From NCBI RefSeq assembly GCF_004217135.1, contig NZ_SHKK01000001.1:5580001-5644000 (forward strand): DNA of 64,000 nucleotides, given 5' to 3'. This DNA is from Micromonospora violae (GTDB lineage: Bacteria > Actinomycetota > Actinomycetes > Mycobacteriales > Micromonosporaceae). The notes below the pieces were generated by a model that saw only the letters and a list, made by a program, of their open reading frames with translations, did not search any database and had not been told where the DNA came from. Position 1 is the first letter of the stretch; every line of letters starts with the position of its first letter. Below, piece after piece: positions 1 through 8,852 of the stretch. The translations under genes were made by a program, and so were the position numbers.

Positions 1-379
1 CCGGGGCACCGAGGACGACGACGAGCCGCTCGCCCAGCTCGGTGGAGGCGTCCAGGGCTGCCTGCACGACCGCCGTGCCGTGCCCCACCCGCTGTCGGTG
101 CGGCGCGACCGCCACTGGGCCGAGCGCCAGGACCGGCACGTCCGAGCCTCGCTCCGGCCGCAGGCGCGCCCTGGTGAGCAGCGCGTAACCGACCACCTCA
201 CCGCCGTACTCGGCGACCATGGCCAGCTGCGGCAACCAGGCGGTGGTGTCGCGCAGCTCGTCGACCAGGCCGACCTCCGGCGGCGTCACCACGTCCGGGC
301 GGGCGAAGGCGGCGGCCAGCACCCGGCGGACCGGGCCGGCGTCGGCCGGATCCTCGGGACGTAGCCGCAGCGTGGTCAC
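1..379 (-). CDS. GNAT-family N-acetyltransferase, partial (3' end outside window)
   Basis: Reading leftward from a GTG at 377-379, the frame stays open to the window edge, so the C-terminus is missing (about 126 residues visible). The translation begins VTTLRLRPEDPADAG and contains a GNAT acetyl-CoA loop, LGPVAVAPHRQRVGHG, which follows the R/Q-x-x-G-x-G/A pattern after the LGPVAV beta strand. This is typical of small YhbS-like acetyltransferases that move an acetyl group from acetyl-CoA to an amine; the substrate cannot be read from sequence. No strong Shine-Dalgarno precedes the GTG, so the start is the best in-frame guess. It is divergent from the DoxX gene at 513. Confidence 0.75.
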   Translation of the reverse strand, partial: MTTLRLRPEDPADAGPVRRVLAAAFARPDVVTPPEVGLVDELRDTTAWLPQLAMVAEYGGEVVGYALLTRARLRPERGSDVPVLALGPVAVAPHRQRVGHGTAVVQAALDASTELGERLVVVLGAP

Positions 380-512
380 CCGCGCGACGTTACCCGCCAG
401 CGCCCGTCCATCAGTGACTGTCGCTCGATTCGGCGTGGCGTACGTGTACGAACACCAATCCGATCCGGCGGTTGCCGGGGTAGCAAACGCCGCGACGGGG
501 TATGACTGACCT

Positions 513-1058
513 ATGACGCCCGTACGCTCCCTCGCCCGCGCCATGCTGAGCGGCATCTTCGTGGTCAGCGGGTATCGCAATCTCCGCAACCCCGACCGGC
601 TGACGGCGGCCGCCAAGCCGGTGACCGACAAGGTCGCGCCGATGCTGAAGAAGGCGCACCCGAACTTCCCCACCGACACCGAGACGTTGATCCGCCTCAA
701 CGCCGCCGTGCAGGTGGGCGCCGGGTTGATGCTGGCCACCGGCCGGTTCAGCCGACCGGCGGCGCTGGTCCTCGCCGGCACCCTGGTCCCGGTGACCATC
801 GCCGGGCATCCCTTCTGGAACAACGACGACCCGATCGCCAAGAACAACAACCAGATCCACGTCCTGAAGAACGTCGGGCTCCTCGGCGGTCTGCTGCTCG
901 CCGCGGCGGACACCGGCGGCAAGCCGGGTCTGCGGTGGCGGACGGGTCATCGCATCGGCCACTCTCGACGTTCCATGCAGCGCGCCGTCCGCACCGCCCG
1001 ACGCGAGGCCCGCATCGCCGTCCGCTCCGCGTCCACCGCACGCCGACTCCCCGGCTGA
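513..1058 (+). CDS. DoxX-family membrane protein
   Basis: 181 aa. The N-terminal stretch MLSGIFVVSGYRNLRNP, the central helices (AAVQVGAGLMLATGRF, PAALVLAGTLVPVTIAGH), the HPFW motif and a final helix NVGLLGGLLLAAADTGG match the four-helix DoxX/SURF4-like fold. Actinobacterial members (MSMEG/Rv-type DoxX) are linked to redox homeostasis at the membrane together with SodA and SseA, but no such partner is adjacent here. A basic tail (RRSMQRAVRTARREAR) follows the last helix and probably lies in the cytoplasm. The ATG at 513 lacks an obvious ribosome-binding site, so initiation could be leaderless. Family assignment is good; the biochemical role is unknown. Confidence 0.8.
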   Translation: MTPVRSLARAMLSGIFVVSGYRNLRNPDRLTAAAKPVTDKVAPMLKKAHPNFPTDTETLIRLNAAVQVGAGLMLATGRFSRPAALVLAGTLVPVTIAGHPFWNNDDPIAKNNNQIHVLKNVGLLGGLLLAAADTGGKPGLRWRTGHRIGHSRRSMQRAVRTARREARIAVRSASTARRLPG

Positions 1059-1273
1059 CCTGCGTCGATCCGTCTCAGACTCACCCCCACCCCCCGTTAA
1101 GGCGACGAATTACCTGAACCACCCGGTAGGCGTTAACGCGGTGGAAATGTCAAAAACATGTGTGGGATCGGACACGGTCGCATAACGCGGGAGGCACTGA
1201 CGTGAGGCGCCGTTCTAGGCTCCGTGCAGGACCTGGACGGGTAGGACGACCTTGGTACGGGGGTGGCCACGCC

Positions 1274-2740
1274 ATGCCGACGGCTGTCGGTAGACGGGCG
1301 GACCGCCTCGCCCCAATCCACCGTGTGACGCGCGGGATCGACCGCGTGACGCGCGGGATCGATCGCAGGAACGTCGTACGGTGCGCCATCGTGGCCGCCG
1401 TCGCCTATGCCGCATGGCTCGCCATCGGCACTTTCGGGCGGCCGTACAACTTCTTCGACATGAAGATCTACCACGGTGCCGTGGTGTGGTGGGCGAGCGG
1501 TCACGAGCTCTACGAGTTCATCGCGCCCGAAACCACACTCGGGTTCACCTACCCACCGTTCGCCGGGCTGGTCATGCTGCCGATGGCCCAGTTGCCGATC
1601 GGCGCGGCCGGCTTGGTCAACGCCGCCGCCAGCATCGCCGCGTTGGCGCTGGTGCTGGCCGGGCTGCTCCGACCCATCGTGGACCGGCTGGGATGGCCAC
1701 TGTGGTTCACGGTGGCCGTGGCGGTGCCCCTGGCGGTCGCCATCGAGCCAGGCCGGGAGACGCTCGGCTACGGCCAGGTCAACATCCTGCTGTTCGCCTT
1801 GATCATGGCTGACCTGATCGGCCTTCGTTGGCGGTCGCGCCGGGGCACCCACTACGCCGCCACCGACGGCCCGCTGCTGCGCTTCATCTACGGCGGGGCC
1901 TGGGCCGGGGCCGGTATCGGCCTCGCCACCGCGGTCAAGCTCACTCCGGCGCTGTTCATCGCGTACCTGCTGATCACCCGCCAGTGGCGGGTGGCGGCCA
2001 CCGCCATCGGCACCACGATCGGCGTGACGGTGGGAACCTTCGCGATCGTCGGTGCCGAGTCGCGGACCTACTTCGGCAGTGTGCTGTGGCAGACCGAACG
2101 GGTCGGTGCCGCGGACATGACCCCCAACCAGTCGCTCGCCGGTCTGCTCGCCCGCCTGTACGACTCGATCGAGACCCCGGGGCTGCTGTGGCTCGCGTTC
2201 TCGGTGCTGGTCCTGGCGCTGGGCCTGTCCCGGGCGGCCAGTTCCCGCGCCGACGGTGACGAGCTGACCGCCTTCACGCTGGTCGGTCTTACCGCGAACG
2301 TGATCAGCCCGATCTCCTGGACGCACCACCTGGTCTGGGTGATCCCGGCGATCATCGTGCTGGCCGACGCCGCCGTACGCCGCCGCGAGGCGAGCCGGGG
2401 GATACCGCAGCGCACCGGTCAGGGGTCGGCCTTCGGCGGGCTACCCGGGCTCAACGGGCTGCGTCCGCCGATCTGGTACCCCACGCTGACCGGGCTCCGC
2501 CACGGTGTCGCCGCGATCGGGCTCTACCTGCTCTTCCTGATCTCTCCGATCTGGCCGTACGAACACCAACTGCCGGAGATGTCGCACTACCAGGATGGTC
2601 TGTTCGGCGCGCTGATGGAGAACTCGCTGGCGGTCGCGCTGATCGTGCTGGTCGCCGCGCTGCCCTGGCGCCCGGGTGCGGAGCCGGCGTTCTACGGCGA
2701 CCGACTCGCCCGGGCCGTGGTGGTCAACAACCACCGCTGA
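1274..2740 (+). CDS. GT87-family (DUF2029) polytopic glycosyltransferase, alpha-mannosyltransferase-like
   Basis: 488 aa from the ATG at 1274, which follows GGGGGTGG. The frame is open further upstream to 1160, and GTG codons at 1325, 1346 and 1391 are alternative starts, so the N-terminus is uncertain. The first luminal loop carries FDMKIYHGAVVWW, with the Asp expected of GT-C catalysts, then GFTYPPFAGL. Later come YGQVNILLF, TAVKLTPALF, DMTPNQSLAGL and SPISWTHHLVWV, all signatures of the PimE-like polyprenyl-phosphomannose-dependent mannosyltransferases. It probably adds a mannose (or related sugar) to a lipid or lipoglycan on the outer face of the membrane. Donor and acceptor are inferred. 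Two 17-bp direct repeats lie at its 5' end. Confidence 0.8.
   Translation: MPTAVGRRADRLAPIHRVTRGIDRVTRGIDRRNVVRCAIVAAVAYAAWLAIGTFGRPYNFFDMKIYHGAVVWWASGHELYEFIAPETTLGFTYPPFAGLVMLPMAQLPIGAAGLVNAAASIAALALVLAGLLRPIVDRLGWPLWFTVAVAVPLAVAIEPGRETLGYGQVNILLFALIMADLIGLRWRSRRGTHYAATDGPLLRFIYGGAWAGAGIGLATAVKLTPALFIAYLLITRQWRVAATAIGTTIGVTVGTFAIVGAESRTYFGSVLWQTERVGAADMTPNQSLAGLLARLYDSIETPGLLWLAFSVLVLALGLSRAASSRADGDELTAFTLVGLTANVISPISWTHHLVWVIPAIIVLADAAVRRREASRGIPQRTGQGSAFGGLPGLNGLRPPIWYPTLTGLRHGVAAIGLYLLFLISPIWPYEHQLPEMSHYQDGLFGALMENSLAVALIVLVAALPWRPGAEPAFYGDRLARAVVVNNHR
1325..1362 (+). repeat. 17-bp direct repeat, two copies
   Basis: The sequence GTGACGCGCGGGATCGA occurs at 1325-1341 and again at 1346-1362, a 21-bp period. 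If translated in the frame of the downstream gene it yields the heptad RVTRGID twice, just before the first membrane helix. It may be a small tandem duplication in the coding region, or regulatory DNA if translation really starts at the GTG at 1391. Confidence 0.7.
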
Positions 2741-2749
2741 GCGGTCAGG

Positions 2750-3178
2750 TCAGGGGCAGTTGACCCATTCCTCGGTGCCGTCGGTGAAGACCTGCCGCTT
2801 CCAGATGGGTAGTCGTGCCTTGACCTCGTCGACCAGCCGGGCGCAGGCCGCGAAGGCCGCCGCCCGGTGCGCGGTGCTCACCGCGGCGACCAGTGCCACG
2901 TCGCCGATCGCCAGCGGACCGACCCGGTGCGAGACCGCCACCGCGTAGACGTCGGGCTCCGCGGCGATCTCGGCGGCCACCTCGCGCAGCACCTGCGCGG
3001 CGCTCGGGTGCCCCTCGTACTCCAGGCTGGTGACCTGGCGGCCATGGTCGTGGTCGCGGACCACGCCCTGGAAGGACACCACGGCGCCGGCCCGGCGGTC
3101 GGCGACCGCCGCCTCGTGCGTGGCGAGGTCGAGCGGCTGGTCGGTGACCTCGCCGAAGGTGATCGCTGGTGCGGTCAC
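2750..3178 (-). CDS. moaE: Molybdopterin synthase catalytic subunit MoaE
   Basis: 142 aa, the usual MoaE length. Conserved blocks are visible in order: GAVVSFQGVVRDHDHG, LEYEGHPSAA, VSHRVGPLAIGDVALVA, STAHRAAAFAACARLVDEVK and LPIWKRQVFTDGTEEWV, with the Lys in the PIWK motif. MoaE joins MoaD thiocarboxylate to convert cyclic pyranopterin monophosphate into molybdopterin in the cytoplasm. The start overlaps the moeA stop by 4 bp (ATGA), so the two are translationally coupled. No moaD or moaA lies in the window; they must be encoded elsewhere. Confidence 0.95.
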   Translation of the reverse strand: MTAPAITFGEVTDQPLDLATHEAAVADRRAGAVVSFQGVVRDHDHGRQVTSLEYEGHPSAAQVLREVAAEIAAEPDVYAVAVSHRVGPLAIGDVALVAAVSTAHRAAAFAACARLVDEVKARLPIWKRQVFTDGTEEWVNCP

Positions 3179-4431
3179 GACGCACGCTCCCCGGGAAACA
3201 ACGGCAGTGGCACGATCGGCACCCGGTCGCCCGGCCCGCCGCTGGTGCCGGGTCGGATGACCGCGAACCCGTCCGCGCCGGCCAGGCCACGCAGCATCGC
3301 CGAGCCGACGTGGCGGACGGGGAACGCGACGCCGGCGGCCCGGTCCACCCGGACCAACGCCAGGTGGGTGTGGTCACCGCGACCGGGCACCGCCTCCGCC
3401 AACGTGACCTGCGGCAGCACCGGCATCGACCGGCCCTGGAGGCCGGCGAGCAGCGGGGCGACCAGCGACACCAGCGCGACGATGGCGGACTGCGGGTTGC
3501 CCGGCAGCCCGGCCACGAACCGGGCACGCCCGTCGGGGCCGGTCAGCCGGGCCAGCAGCATCGGGAAGCCGGGGCGGACCGCCACCGTGTTGACCACGTA
3601 GTCGGCGCCGAGCGCCTCCAGGGTCGGGTGCAGGTGGTCGACCGGGCCGTTCATCGTGCCGCCGGTGGTGCAGACCAGATCGGCGGTGGTCAGCGCCGAG
3701 CGCAGGGCCGCCACGTGCGCGGGCAGCGTGTCGGCCACCGGGCCGATCACGTCGGATAGGCGGACCTGGCAGCCGTAGCGCCGCAGCCACGCCGGCACCG
3801 CCGGGCCCAGCGCGTCGCGGACCCGACCGGCCGCGGGCGGACCCGCCGTCAGCAGTTCGTCGCCGAAGACCAGCAACGCGGCCCGCGGTGCCCGCCGGAC
3901 CCGCAGCGTGTCGTGCCCGCAGGCGGCAGCCAGGCCGATCACCGCCGGGTCGACCGGCGTGCCGGTCGGCAACAACTCCTCATCGGCGTACGCCTCCTCG
4001 CCGGGTTTCCGCCACTCGGGTGCCTCCCGGGGAACGCCGCTCACCAGGCCGTCGGCGCTCGTCGACTCTTCCACCCGCAGCACGGCGGTGGCACCCTCGG
4101 GCACCATCGCACCGGTGGCGATCTCGACTGTCGTGTCGTCCTCGGTGAGCGGCGCGGGAGTGCTGCCGGCCAGAACCCGGCCGACGACGCGCCACGGCCC
4201 ACGGCCGCGCACCGCCCAGCCATCGACGCTGGACGTCGGGAACGCCGGCAGGTCGGTGCGGGTGGTCAACGGCTCGGCCAGGGTCGACCCGTCGGTGTCG
4301 ACAAGGGGTCGGGCGACGGCGGGCAGCGCGGCGGCCAGACCGACGGCGTAGACCCGCGAACGCGCTTCCTCCCACTCGGCTGGCGGGGGTGCGGTGACCC
4401 GATCCGCGGTGGGTGCGGTTTCCGTGCTCAC
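3175..4431 (-). CDS. moeA: Molybdopterin molybdenumtransferase MoeA
   Basis: 418 aa, normal for MoeA, with a GTG start. Family blocks include DLPAFPTSSVDGWAVRG (domain I), the VEIATGAMVPEGATAVLRVEE block, LVCTTGGTMNGPVDHL in the MoaB-like central domain and FVAGLPGNPQSAIVAL, followed by a small C-terminal beta domain. The protein inserts molybdate into adenylated molybdopterin to finish the cofactor. It is followed directly by moaE (4-bp overlap) and preceded by moaB 100 bp upstream, forming a leftward Moco cluster. One oddity is GTMNGPVDHL where many homologs have GGTSVG followed by D at the active-site loop; I cannot tell whether this affects activity. Confidence 0.93.
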   Translation of the reverse strand: MSTETAPTADRVTAPPPAEWEEARSRVYAVGLAAALPAVARPLVDTDGSTLAEPLTTRTDLPAFPTSSVDGWAVRGRGPWRVVGRVLAGSTPAPLTEDDTTVEIATGAMVPEGATAVLRVEESTSADGLVSGVPREAPEWRKPGEEAYADEELLPTGTPVDPAVIGLAAACGHDTLRVRRAPRAALLVFGDELLTAGPPAAGRVRDALGPAVPAWLRRYGCQVRLSDVIGPVADTLPAHVAALRSALTTADLVCTTGGTMNGPVDHLHPTLEALGADYVVNTVAVRPGFPMLLARLTGPDGRARFVAGLPGNPQSAIVALVSLVAPLLAGLQGRSMPVLPQVTLAEAVPGRGDHTHLALVRVDRAAGVAFPVRHVGSAMLRGLAGADGFAVIRPGTSGGPGDRVPIVPLPLFPGERAS

Positions 4432-4531
4432 CGGCCGAGCCTATCGGCACGGACCGACACCCGCCCGGGCCTGGCGTGCACCGGCCAGCGTTCCCCGCCG
4501 TGGGGCGGTCAGTGAACCCGTCGTGAGGTGG

Positions 4532-5002
4532 TCAGTGGTCCCCGCCGCGAAGCTGGTCGACGGTGTGCCCGAGGATCGGCCCGAGAACGGCCAGGCCGTC
4601 GCGGGCACCCCCGGTCGAGCCGGGCAGGTTGACCACCAGCATCCGGCCGGCGACCCCGGCCAGGCCGCGGGACAGCACCGACGTCGGCACCCGGTCACGA
4701 CTGTGCGCGCGGATTGCCTCGGCGATGCCGGGGATCTCGTAATCCAGCAGGCCCCGGGTCACGTCCGGGGTCCGATCCGACGGGGTCACTCCGGTGCCAC
4801 CGCTGGTCAGCACCACGTCGACACCGTCGGTGCGGGCGGCCCGCAGGGCGTCGCCAACCGGCTCGCCGTCGGGCACCACCACCGGCTCGTCGACCTGACA
4901 GCCCAGTTCGCGCAGACCGGCGACGAGCAGCGGACCGCTGGTGTCGGCGTAGACACCGGCCGCCGCCCGGTTGGAAGCGACGATCACCCGAGCTCGGATC
5001 AC
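4532..5002 (-). CDS. moaB: MoaB/MogA-family molybdopterin adenylyltransferase
   Basis: 156 aa from the GTG at 5000-5002, which overlaps the moaC stop codon (GTGA), so translational coupling supports this start over an ATG 24 bp upstream. Motifs are VIVASNRAAAGVYADTSGP at the N-terminus, LTSGGTGVTPSDRTPDVT (the TGGTG-type nucleotide/pterin-binding loop) and MLVVNLPGSTGGARDGL. MogA/MoaB enzymes adenylate molybdopterin before MoeA adds the metal. Its position between moaC and moeA fits that step order. Cytoplasmic. Confidence 0.92.
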   Translation of the reverse strand: MIRARVIVASNRAAAGVYADTSGPLLVAGLRELGCQVDEPVVVPDGEPVGDALRAARTDGVDVVLTSGGTGVTPSDRTPDVTRGLLDYEIPGIAEAIRAHSRDRVPTSVLSRGLAGVAGRMLVVNLPGSTGGARDGLAVLGPILGHTVDQLRGGDH

Positions 5003-5490
5003 GGCCGGTCCTCCGGGCGAACCCACTCGCCGGTCTTGCCGCCCTCCTTGCGCAACACCCGGACCGCCTCCACCGAGGCCGCCGGGTCGACCGCCTTCAC
5101 CATGTCGACCAGGGCGAGACCGGCGACCGCGACCGCCGTGAGCGCCTCCATCTCCACCCCCGTCCGGTCCGCCGTGCGGGCGGTGGCCGTGATCTCCACG
5201 GTGTCGGCGGTCAACCGCAGGTCGACGGCGACGCCGTGCAGGGCGATCGGGTGACAGAGCGGGATCAGGTCAGGGGTGCGCTTGGCCCCCATGATCCCGG
5301 CCAGCCGGCCGACGGCCAACGCGTCACCCTTGGGCAGCCCGTCGCGATGCAGCAGGTCGATGACCTCGGGGGTGGTCCGCAGACGGCCGGCCGCGACGGC
5401 CAACCGACCGGTCACCGCCTTGGCGGAGACGTCGACCATGCGGGCCGCGCCGGCGCGGTCGACGTGGCTGAGCTGCGCGGGTTCGGTCAC
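4999..5490 (-). CDS. moaC: Cyclic pyranopterin monophosphate synthase MoaC
   Basis: 163 aa, typical length. It carries SHVDRAGAARMVDVSAK at the N-terminus, KRTPDLIPLCHPIALHGVAV with the conserved Cys-His, TARTADRTGVEMEALTAV and a terminal VRVLRKEGGKTGEW. MoaC rearranges the 3',8-cyclo-GTP product of MoaA to cyclic pyranopterin monophosphate, the first committed step of molybdenum cofactor synthesis. It is the first gene of the leftward moaC-moaB-moeA-moaE set and overlaps moaB by 4 bp. Upstream lie two hairpins that probably end the regulator transcript at 5748. Confidence 0.95.
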   Translation of the reverse strand: MTEPAQLSHVDRAGAARMVDVSAKAVTGRLAVAAGRLRTTPEVIDLLHRDGLPKGDALAVGRLAGIMGAKRTPDLIPLCHPIALHGVAVDLRLTADTVEITATARTADRTGVEMEALTAVAVAGLALVDMVKAVDPAASVEAVRVLRKEGGKTGEWVRPEDRP

Positions 5491-5525
5491 GGTCGTGAGC
5501 CTATCGGTGCGGTACGACGGCGGTC

Positions 5526-5591
5526 GGAAGGAGCGGCGTCACACCGACCACACCGGGTGCTGACGGCACAACGGACGACGCCGCTCCTTCC
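5526..5591. terminator. 15-bp perfect inverted repeat, probable factor-independent hairpin
   Basis: GGAAGGAGCGGCGTC (5526-5540) pairs perfectly with its complement at 5577-5591 around a 36-nt loop. It lies between the end of the SARP-type regulator (leftward) and the moaC start (leftward), so a terminator or processing hairpin is the simplest reading. There is no T-run, as usual for GC-rich actinobacteria. Confidence 0.55.
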
Positions 5592-5651
5592 TCACCGACC
5601 CACCGCCGAGGTCGCTGGGGGGACCTGGCGGCGGGCGCGTGTCGACGACCC

Positions 5652-5673
5652 GGTTCTGCCCAGGGGCAGAACC
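5652..5673 (-). terminator. 9-bp hairpin downstream of the SARP-type regulator
   Basis: GGTTCTGCC (5652-5660) and its exact complement (5665-5673) flank a 4-nt loop, about 75 bp past the stop of the leftward regulator gene. A probable transcription terminator, in tandem with the hairpin at 5526-5591. Confidence 0.55.
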
Positions 5674-5747
5674 TCCCCCGTTCGCCGATACGGCAGAGAA
5701 GTTACCGGGCCTGCCGATAAGAAATCGATAAGCGACGTTCCCGCTGG

Positions 5748-8700
5748 TCAGCGCTCCGCAACCAGGGTTGCGTCAGCCAACTCGGCGAGGCGGCGCTCAA
5801 CCTCGAAGCGCTCCGGCACACCCATCCGTCGGAAGATCGCCAACGCCCGCTCCCAGTGCCGCCGGGCCTCGACCGGGTCCACCCGGGCGAAGTGTTCGGC
5901 AAGCCCGGCCAGGGCTCGACCCTGCTCGTGGGGGTGCGCGATGCGGGTAGCCAACCGCAGGGCCTCCTGGTGCACCTCGTACGCCTCGCCGTAGCGCCCC
6001 TGCGCCAGCAGGGTGCGCCCGAGTTCGTTCAGCGCGGCCGCCTCCACGTGCCGCTCCCCCGAGCTGATCGACAGCTGTCTGGCCAGCTCGTGTTCCCGCT
6101 CGGCCTCCACCAGACGACCCAGACCGCGATAGGCGATCCCGAGGTCGTTGCGTACCTCGGCCTCGGCGTACCGGTGGCCGGTGCGATCGCGTAGGGCCAA
6201 CGAGGCCAGGAGGATTCGGATCGCCTGCGGAATGTCACCCATGCGCAGGCGTACGGCGCCGATGTGACTGAGCGCGTTGAGCGTGTGGAACTTGTCGGAG
6301 TTCGTCCGCGCCCACGCCAGGTGCAGACGATGCAGGCGCAACGCCTCCTCGTAGCGACCCAACGACGTCAGCGTCATGCCGAGGTTCGGCAGCACCATCG
6401 GCACCCTGACCGTGCCGTACCCCTTGTAGTCGCGCAGGCATTCCGAACCGACCGCGACCGCTTCGGCAAGGTTGCCGCTCCAGTAGTAGACGGCCGCGAG
6501 ATTCGCGCGGTACCGCGCGGTGCTCAGCATGTCCCGCGAATCGCGGGCGAGGGCGACCGCGCGGGTCAGGTGGTCGAGGCCTCGCCGGCTGTCGCCGGTA
6601 CGGACGTAACCCGAGGCGAGGTAGTTGTTGATCAATGCCAGTGCACCGACGTCCCCGGATGCCTCCGCCGCGATCAGCGCCCGACGGTGAGTGACGATGA
6701 TGTCCTCGAAGTATCCGCGGATGTAACAGAATCGCCAGAGGGCACGGGCCAGTCGCCAGGAGTGCTCGTGAAAACCCTCATCGAGCGCTGCCGACACCAT
6801 CGCCACCAAATCCGTCCGTTCCGCCTCCAACCAGTCGGCGGTGGGGTCGCCGATGGCGTCGACCAGCTCGGGCCGCGGAAACGCGACCCGTTGGACCTGG
6901 GAATGGGCGATGCCAGGCTCCAGCGTCTCGGCGACCCTCAGCGCCACCTCCAGCGTGAAGCCGAACAGCTGAGCCAGCCCGACGCTTCGATCGCTCGCAG
7001 AGTCGGTACGCGAGCACAGCTCGACGGCGTACTGGCGCATGAGATCGTGCAGCCGGTACCGCGTCGAGTCCAGGTCCTCCACCAGGTTCCTGTCGACGAG
7101 GTCGTCGAGCGCCTCGCGAGCTTCCGCAATGGTCAGGCCGGTCAGCGCGGCGACCGCCGGGAGGCTGAAGCGGTTACCCGGATAGAGACCCAGGAACCGG
7201 AAGACACGCTTGGTCGAATTCGGGAGAGGCTCGTAGGAGGCGGCGAAGGCACCGGTGACCGTGCTGTCCTCCTGCGCCAGGTGGTGCAGCGCCGGGGCAT
7301 CGCCAGCCATCTGGTCGGCGAGGTCCGCCAACCGCCAGCCGCGGCGGTGCGCCAGTCGGGCACCGGCCAGCCGAATCGCCAGGGGAAGGTGCCCACATCG
7401 CCGGACCACCTCGGCGGCTGCCTCCGGCTCGGCCTCGACCCGGTCCCGACCGACGCTCTGGCCGAGCAGATCCACACCCTCCTGCGGGCTCAGCACCGGC
7501 AGCGTCTGCGACGGCCCGACATCCGGGTGGGACAGACGTCGCCGCGACGTCACCAGCACGACGGTGGTCGGCTCGGCCGGCAGCAGAGGCATGATCTGCT
7601 CGCTGCTCGCCGCGTTGTCGAGCACCACCACCGACCTCCGGCGAGCCAACTCCTGTCGCCACAGCTCCACCCGGTCGTCGAACTCAACCGGTACCCGACT
7701 AGCCGGAACGCCCAACTGTCGAAGCAGGGTGACCAGGGCACCCGCCGGCTCAACCCGGTTCTTCTCGCCGTGCCCGCCCAGGTCGATGAAGAGCGCGCCG
7801 TCCGGGTACCGATCGGACAGCCGGCGGGCCAGGTGCACGGCGAGGGTGGTCTTGCCGCTACCCGCCATGCCGTCGATGATGTGCACGGCTGGCACCCGCT
7901 TCTCGACCCGCCACGTCTCCGCCAGCAGCCGCGACACCACGTCCTCCCGGCCGACGAAGTCGGTGACCGCTCGGGGGAGGTGGTCCACTGGGTCGGGCCG
8001 AGGTGCTGGTGCAGGAACCAGGACCCCAACTGGGGCAGGTGTGTTCGCACCAGAGCGGGCGCTCTGGTCGACCGGACGGGGTGCGACACGGTTCGTCGGT
8101 TGCGGGGAGGACGCCGCCGAGACGATCCTGCGGTAGAGCGCCTGAAGGTCGGAGCCCGGGAGGACGCCGAACTCGGCCATCAGCTTCGCCCGGACCTCGT
8201 CGTACGCGACGAGCGCGCCCATGTGGTCGCCACGCTCGTGCAGCGCCCGTGCGAGGAGGACGTACGCCGGTTCCCGGAGGGGATGACGGGCGACGGCCTC
8301 CCGTAACAGGGGGATCGCCAGGTCGCTCCGCCCCGCTCTGAGCTGCGCGTCGGCGAGGAGTTCCACGGCCAGCAGACGCTCCTCCTCGGCGGCCACCACC
8401 CGCGCGCTGAGCACGGGCCCGAGCGACATGCCGGCGAGCATCGCCCCTCGCCAGCGCGCCACGGCGGACCCCAACAGATTCAGGGCGCGGTGAACCTGGC
8501 CGGCGATCAGGGCTTCCCGGCCCGCGGCGCACTCCATCTCGAAGCGGAACACGTCGACAGCTTCCGACTCGACGGTGAGTCGGTAACCGCTCTGCTGCCG
8601 GACGATGGCACCCCGACCAGACTCGTACGTCTCGAAGGTTCGGCGCAGGTTCGCGGCGTAGGTCCGGATGTTCGCCACGGCAGAGCGCGGTGGGCCGTCC

Positions 8701-8852
8701 GGCCACAGCTCGTCGACCAGGTCGTTCAGAGTCACCAGTTGCCCGGGTTGGACCGCGAGCATCGCGAAGACAGCCTGCTGTTTGGGCGTCCCCAGGTGCA
8801 GCTTGCGAGCGGGCAGTCGCACCGAGAGGCCGCCCAGAAGTTGAATCTCCAC
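5748..8852 (-). CDS. SARP/AfsR-type regulator: winged-helix, BTAD, NB-ARC ATPase and TPR
   Basis: 1034 aa, GTG start behind GGAGCAGGGGGAC. Residues 1-95 form an OmpR-like winged helix (TPKQQAVFAMLAVQPGQ, LVDELWPDGPPRSAVANIR). Residues about 95-245 are the bacterial transcriptional activation domain (FRFEMECAAGREAL through LQALYRRIVS). An NB-ARC STAND ATPase follows, with P-loop GMAGSGKTTLAVHL near residue 330 and SVVVLDNAASSEQ as the Walker B region. The last 400 residues are TPR-like repeats. This is the AfsR architecture, which in Streptomyces activates secondary-metabolite genes from heptameric direct repeats. No biosynthetic cluster is adjacent, so it is an orphan or global regulator. No kinase neighbour is present. 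Confidence 0.9.
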   Translation of the reverse strand: MEIQLLGGLSVRLPARKLHLGTPKQQAVFAMLAVQPGQLVTLNDLVDELWPDGPPRSAVANIRTYAANLRRTFETYESGRGAIVRQQSGYRLTVESEAVDVFRFEMECAAGREALIAGQVHRALNLLGSAVARWRGAMLAGMSLGPVLSARVVAAEEERLLAVELLADAQLRAGRSDLAIPLLREAVARHPLREPAYVLLARALHERGDHMGALVAYDEVRAKLMAEFGVLPGSDLQALYRRIVSAASSPQPTNRVAPRPVDQSARSGANTPAPVGVLVPAPAPRPDPVDHLPRAVTDFVGREDVVSRLLAETWRVEKRVPAVHIIDGMAGSGKTTLAVHLARRLSDRYPDGALFIDLGGHGEKNRVEPAGALVTLLRQLGVPASRVPVEFDDRVELWRQELARRRSVVVLDNAASSEQIMPLLPAEPTTVVLVTSRRRLSHPDVGPSQTLPVLSPQEGVDLLGQSVGRDRVEAEPEAAAEVVRRCGHLPLAIRLAGARLAHRRGWRLADLADQMAGDAPALHHLAQEDSTVTGAFAASYEPLPNSTKRVFRFLGLYPGNRFSLPAVAALTGLTIAEAREALDDLVDRNLVEDLDSTRYRLHDLMRQYAVELCSRTDSASDRSVGLAQLFGFTLEVALRVAETLEPGIAHSQVQRVAFPRPELVDAIGDPTADWLEAERTDLVAMVSAALDEGFHEHSWRLARALWRFCYIRGYFEDIIVTHRRALIAAEASGDVGALALINNYLASGYVRTGDSRRGLDHLTRAVALARDSRDMLSTARYRANLAAVYYWSGNLAEAVAVGSECLRDYKGYGTVRVPMVLPNLGMTLTSLGRYEEALRLHRLHLAWARTNSDKFHTLNALSHIGAVRLRMGDIPQAIRILLASLALRDRTGHRYAEAEVRNDLGIAYRGLGRLVEAEREHELARQLSISSGERHVEAAALNELGRTLLAQGRYGEAYEVHQEALRLATRIAHPHEQGRALAGLAEHFARVDPVEARRHWERALAIFRRMGVPERFEVERRLAELADATLVAER

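Noticed and set aside
6264..8306. 680-codon open frame on the plus strand
   Set aside because: It lies antisense to the SARP-type regulator, which has clear domains; GC-rich DNA yields such long shadow frames.
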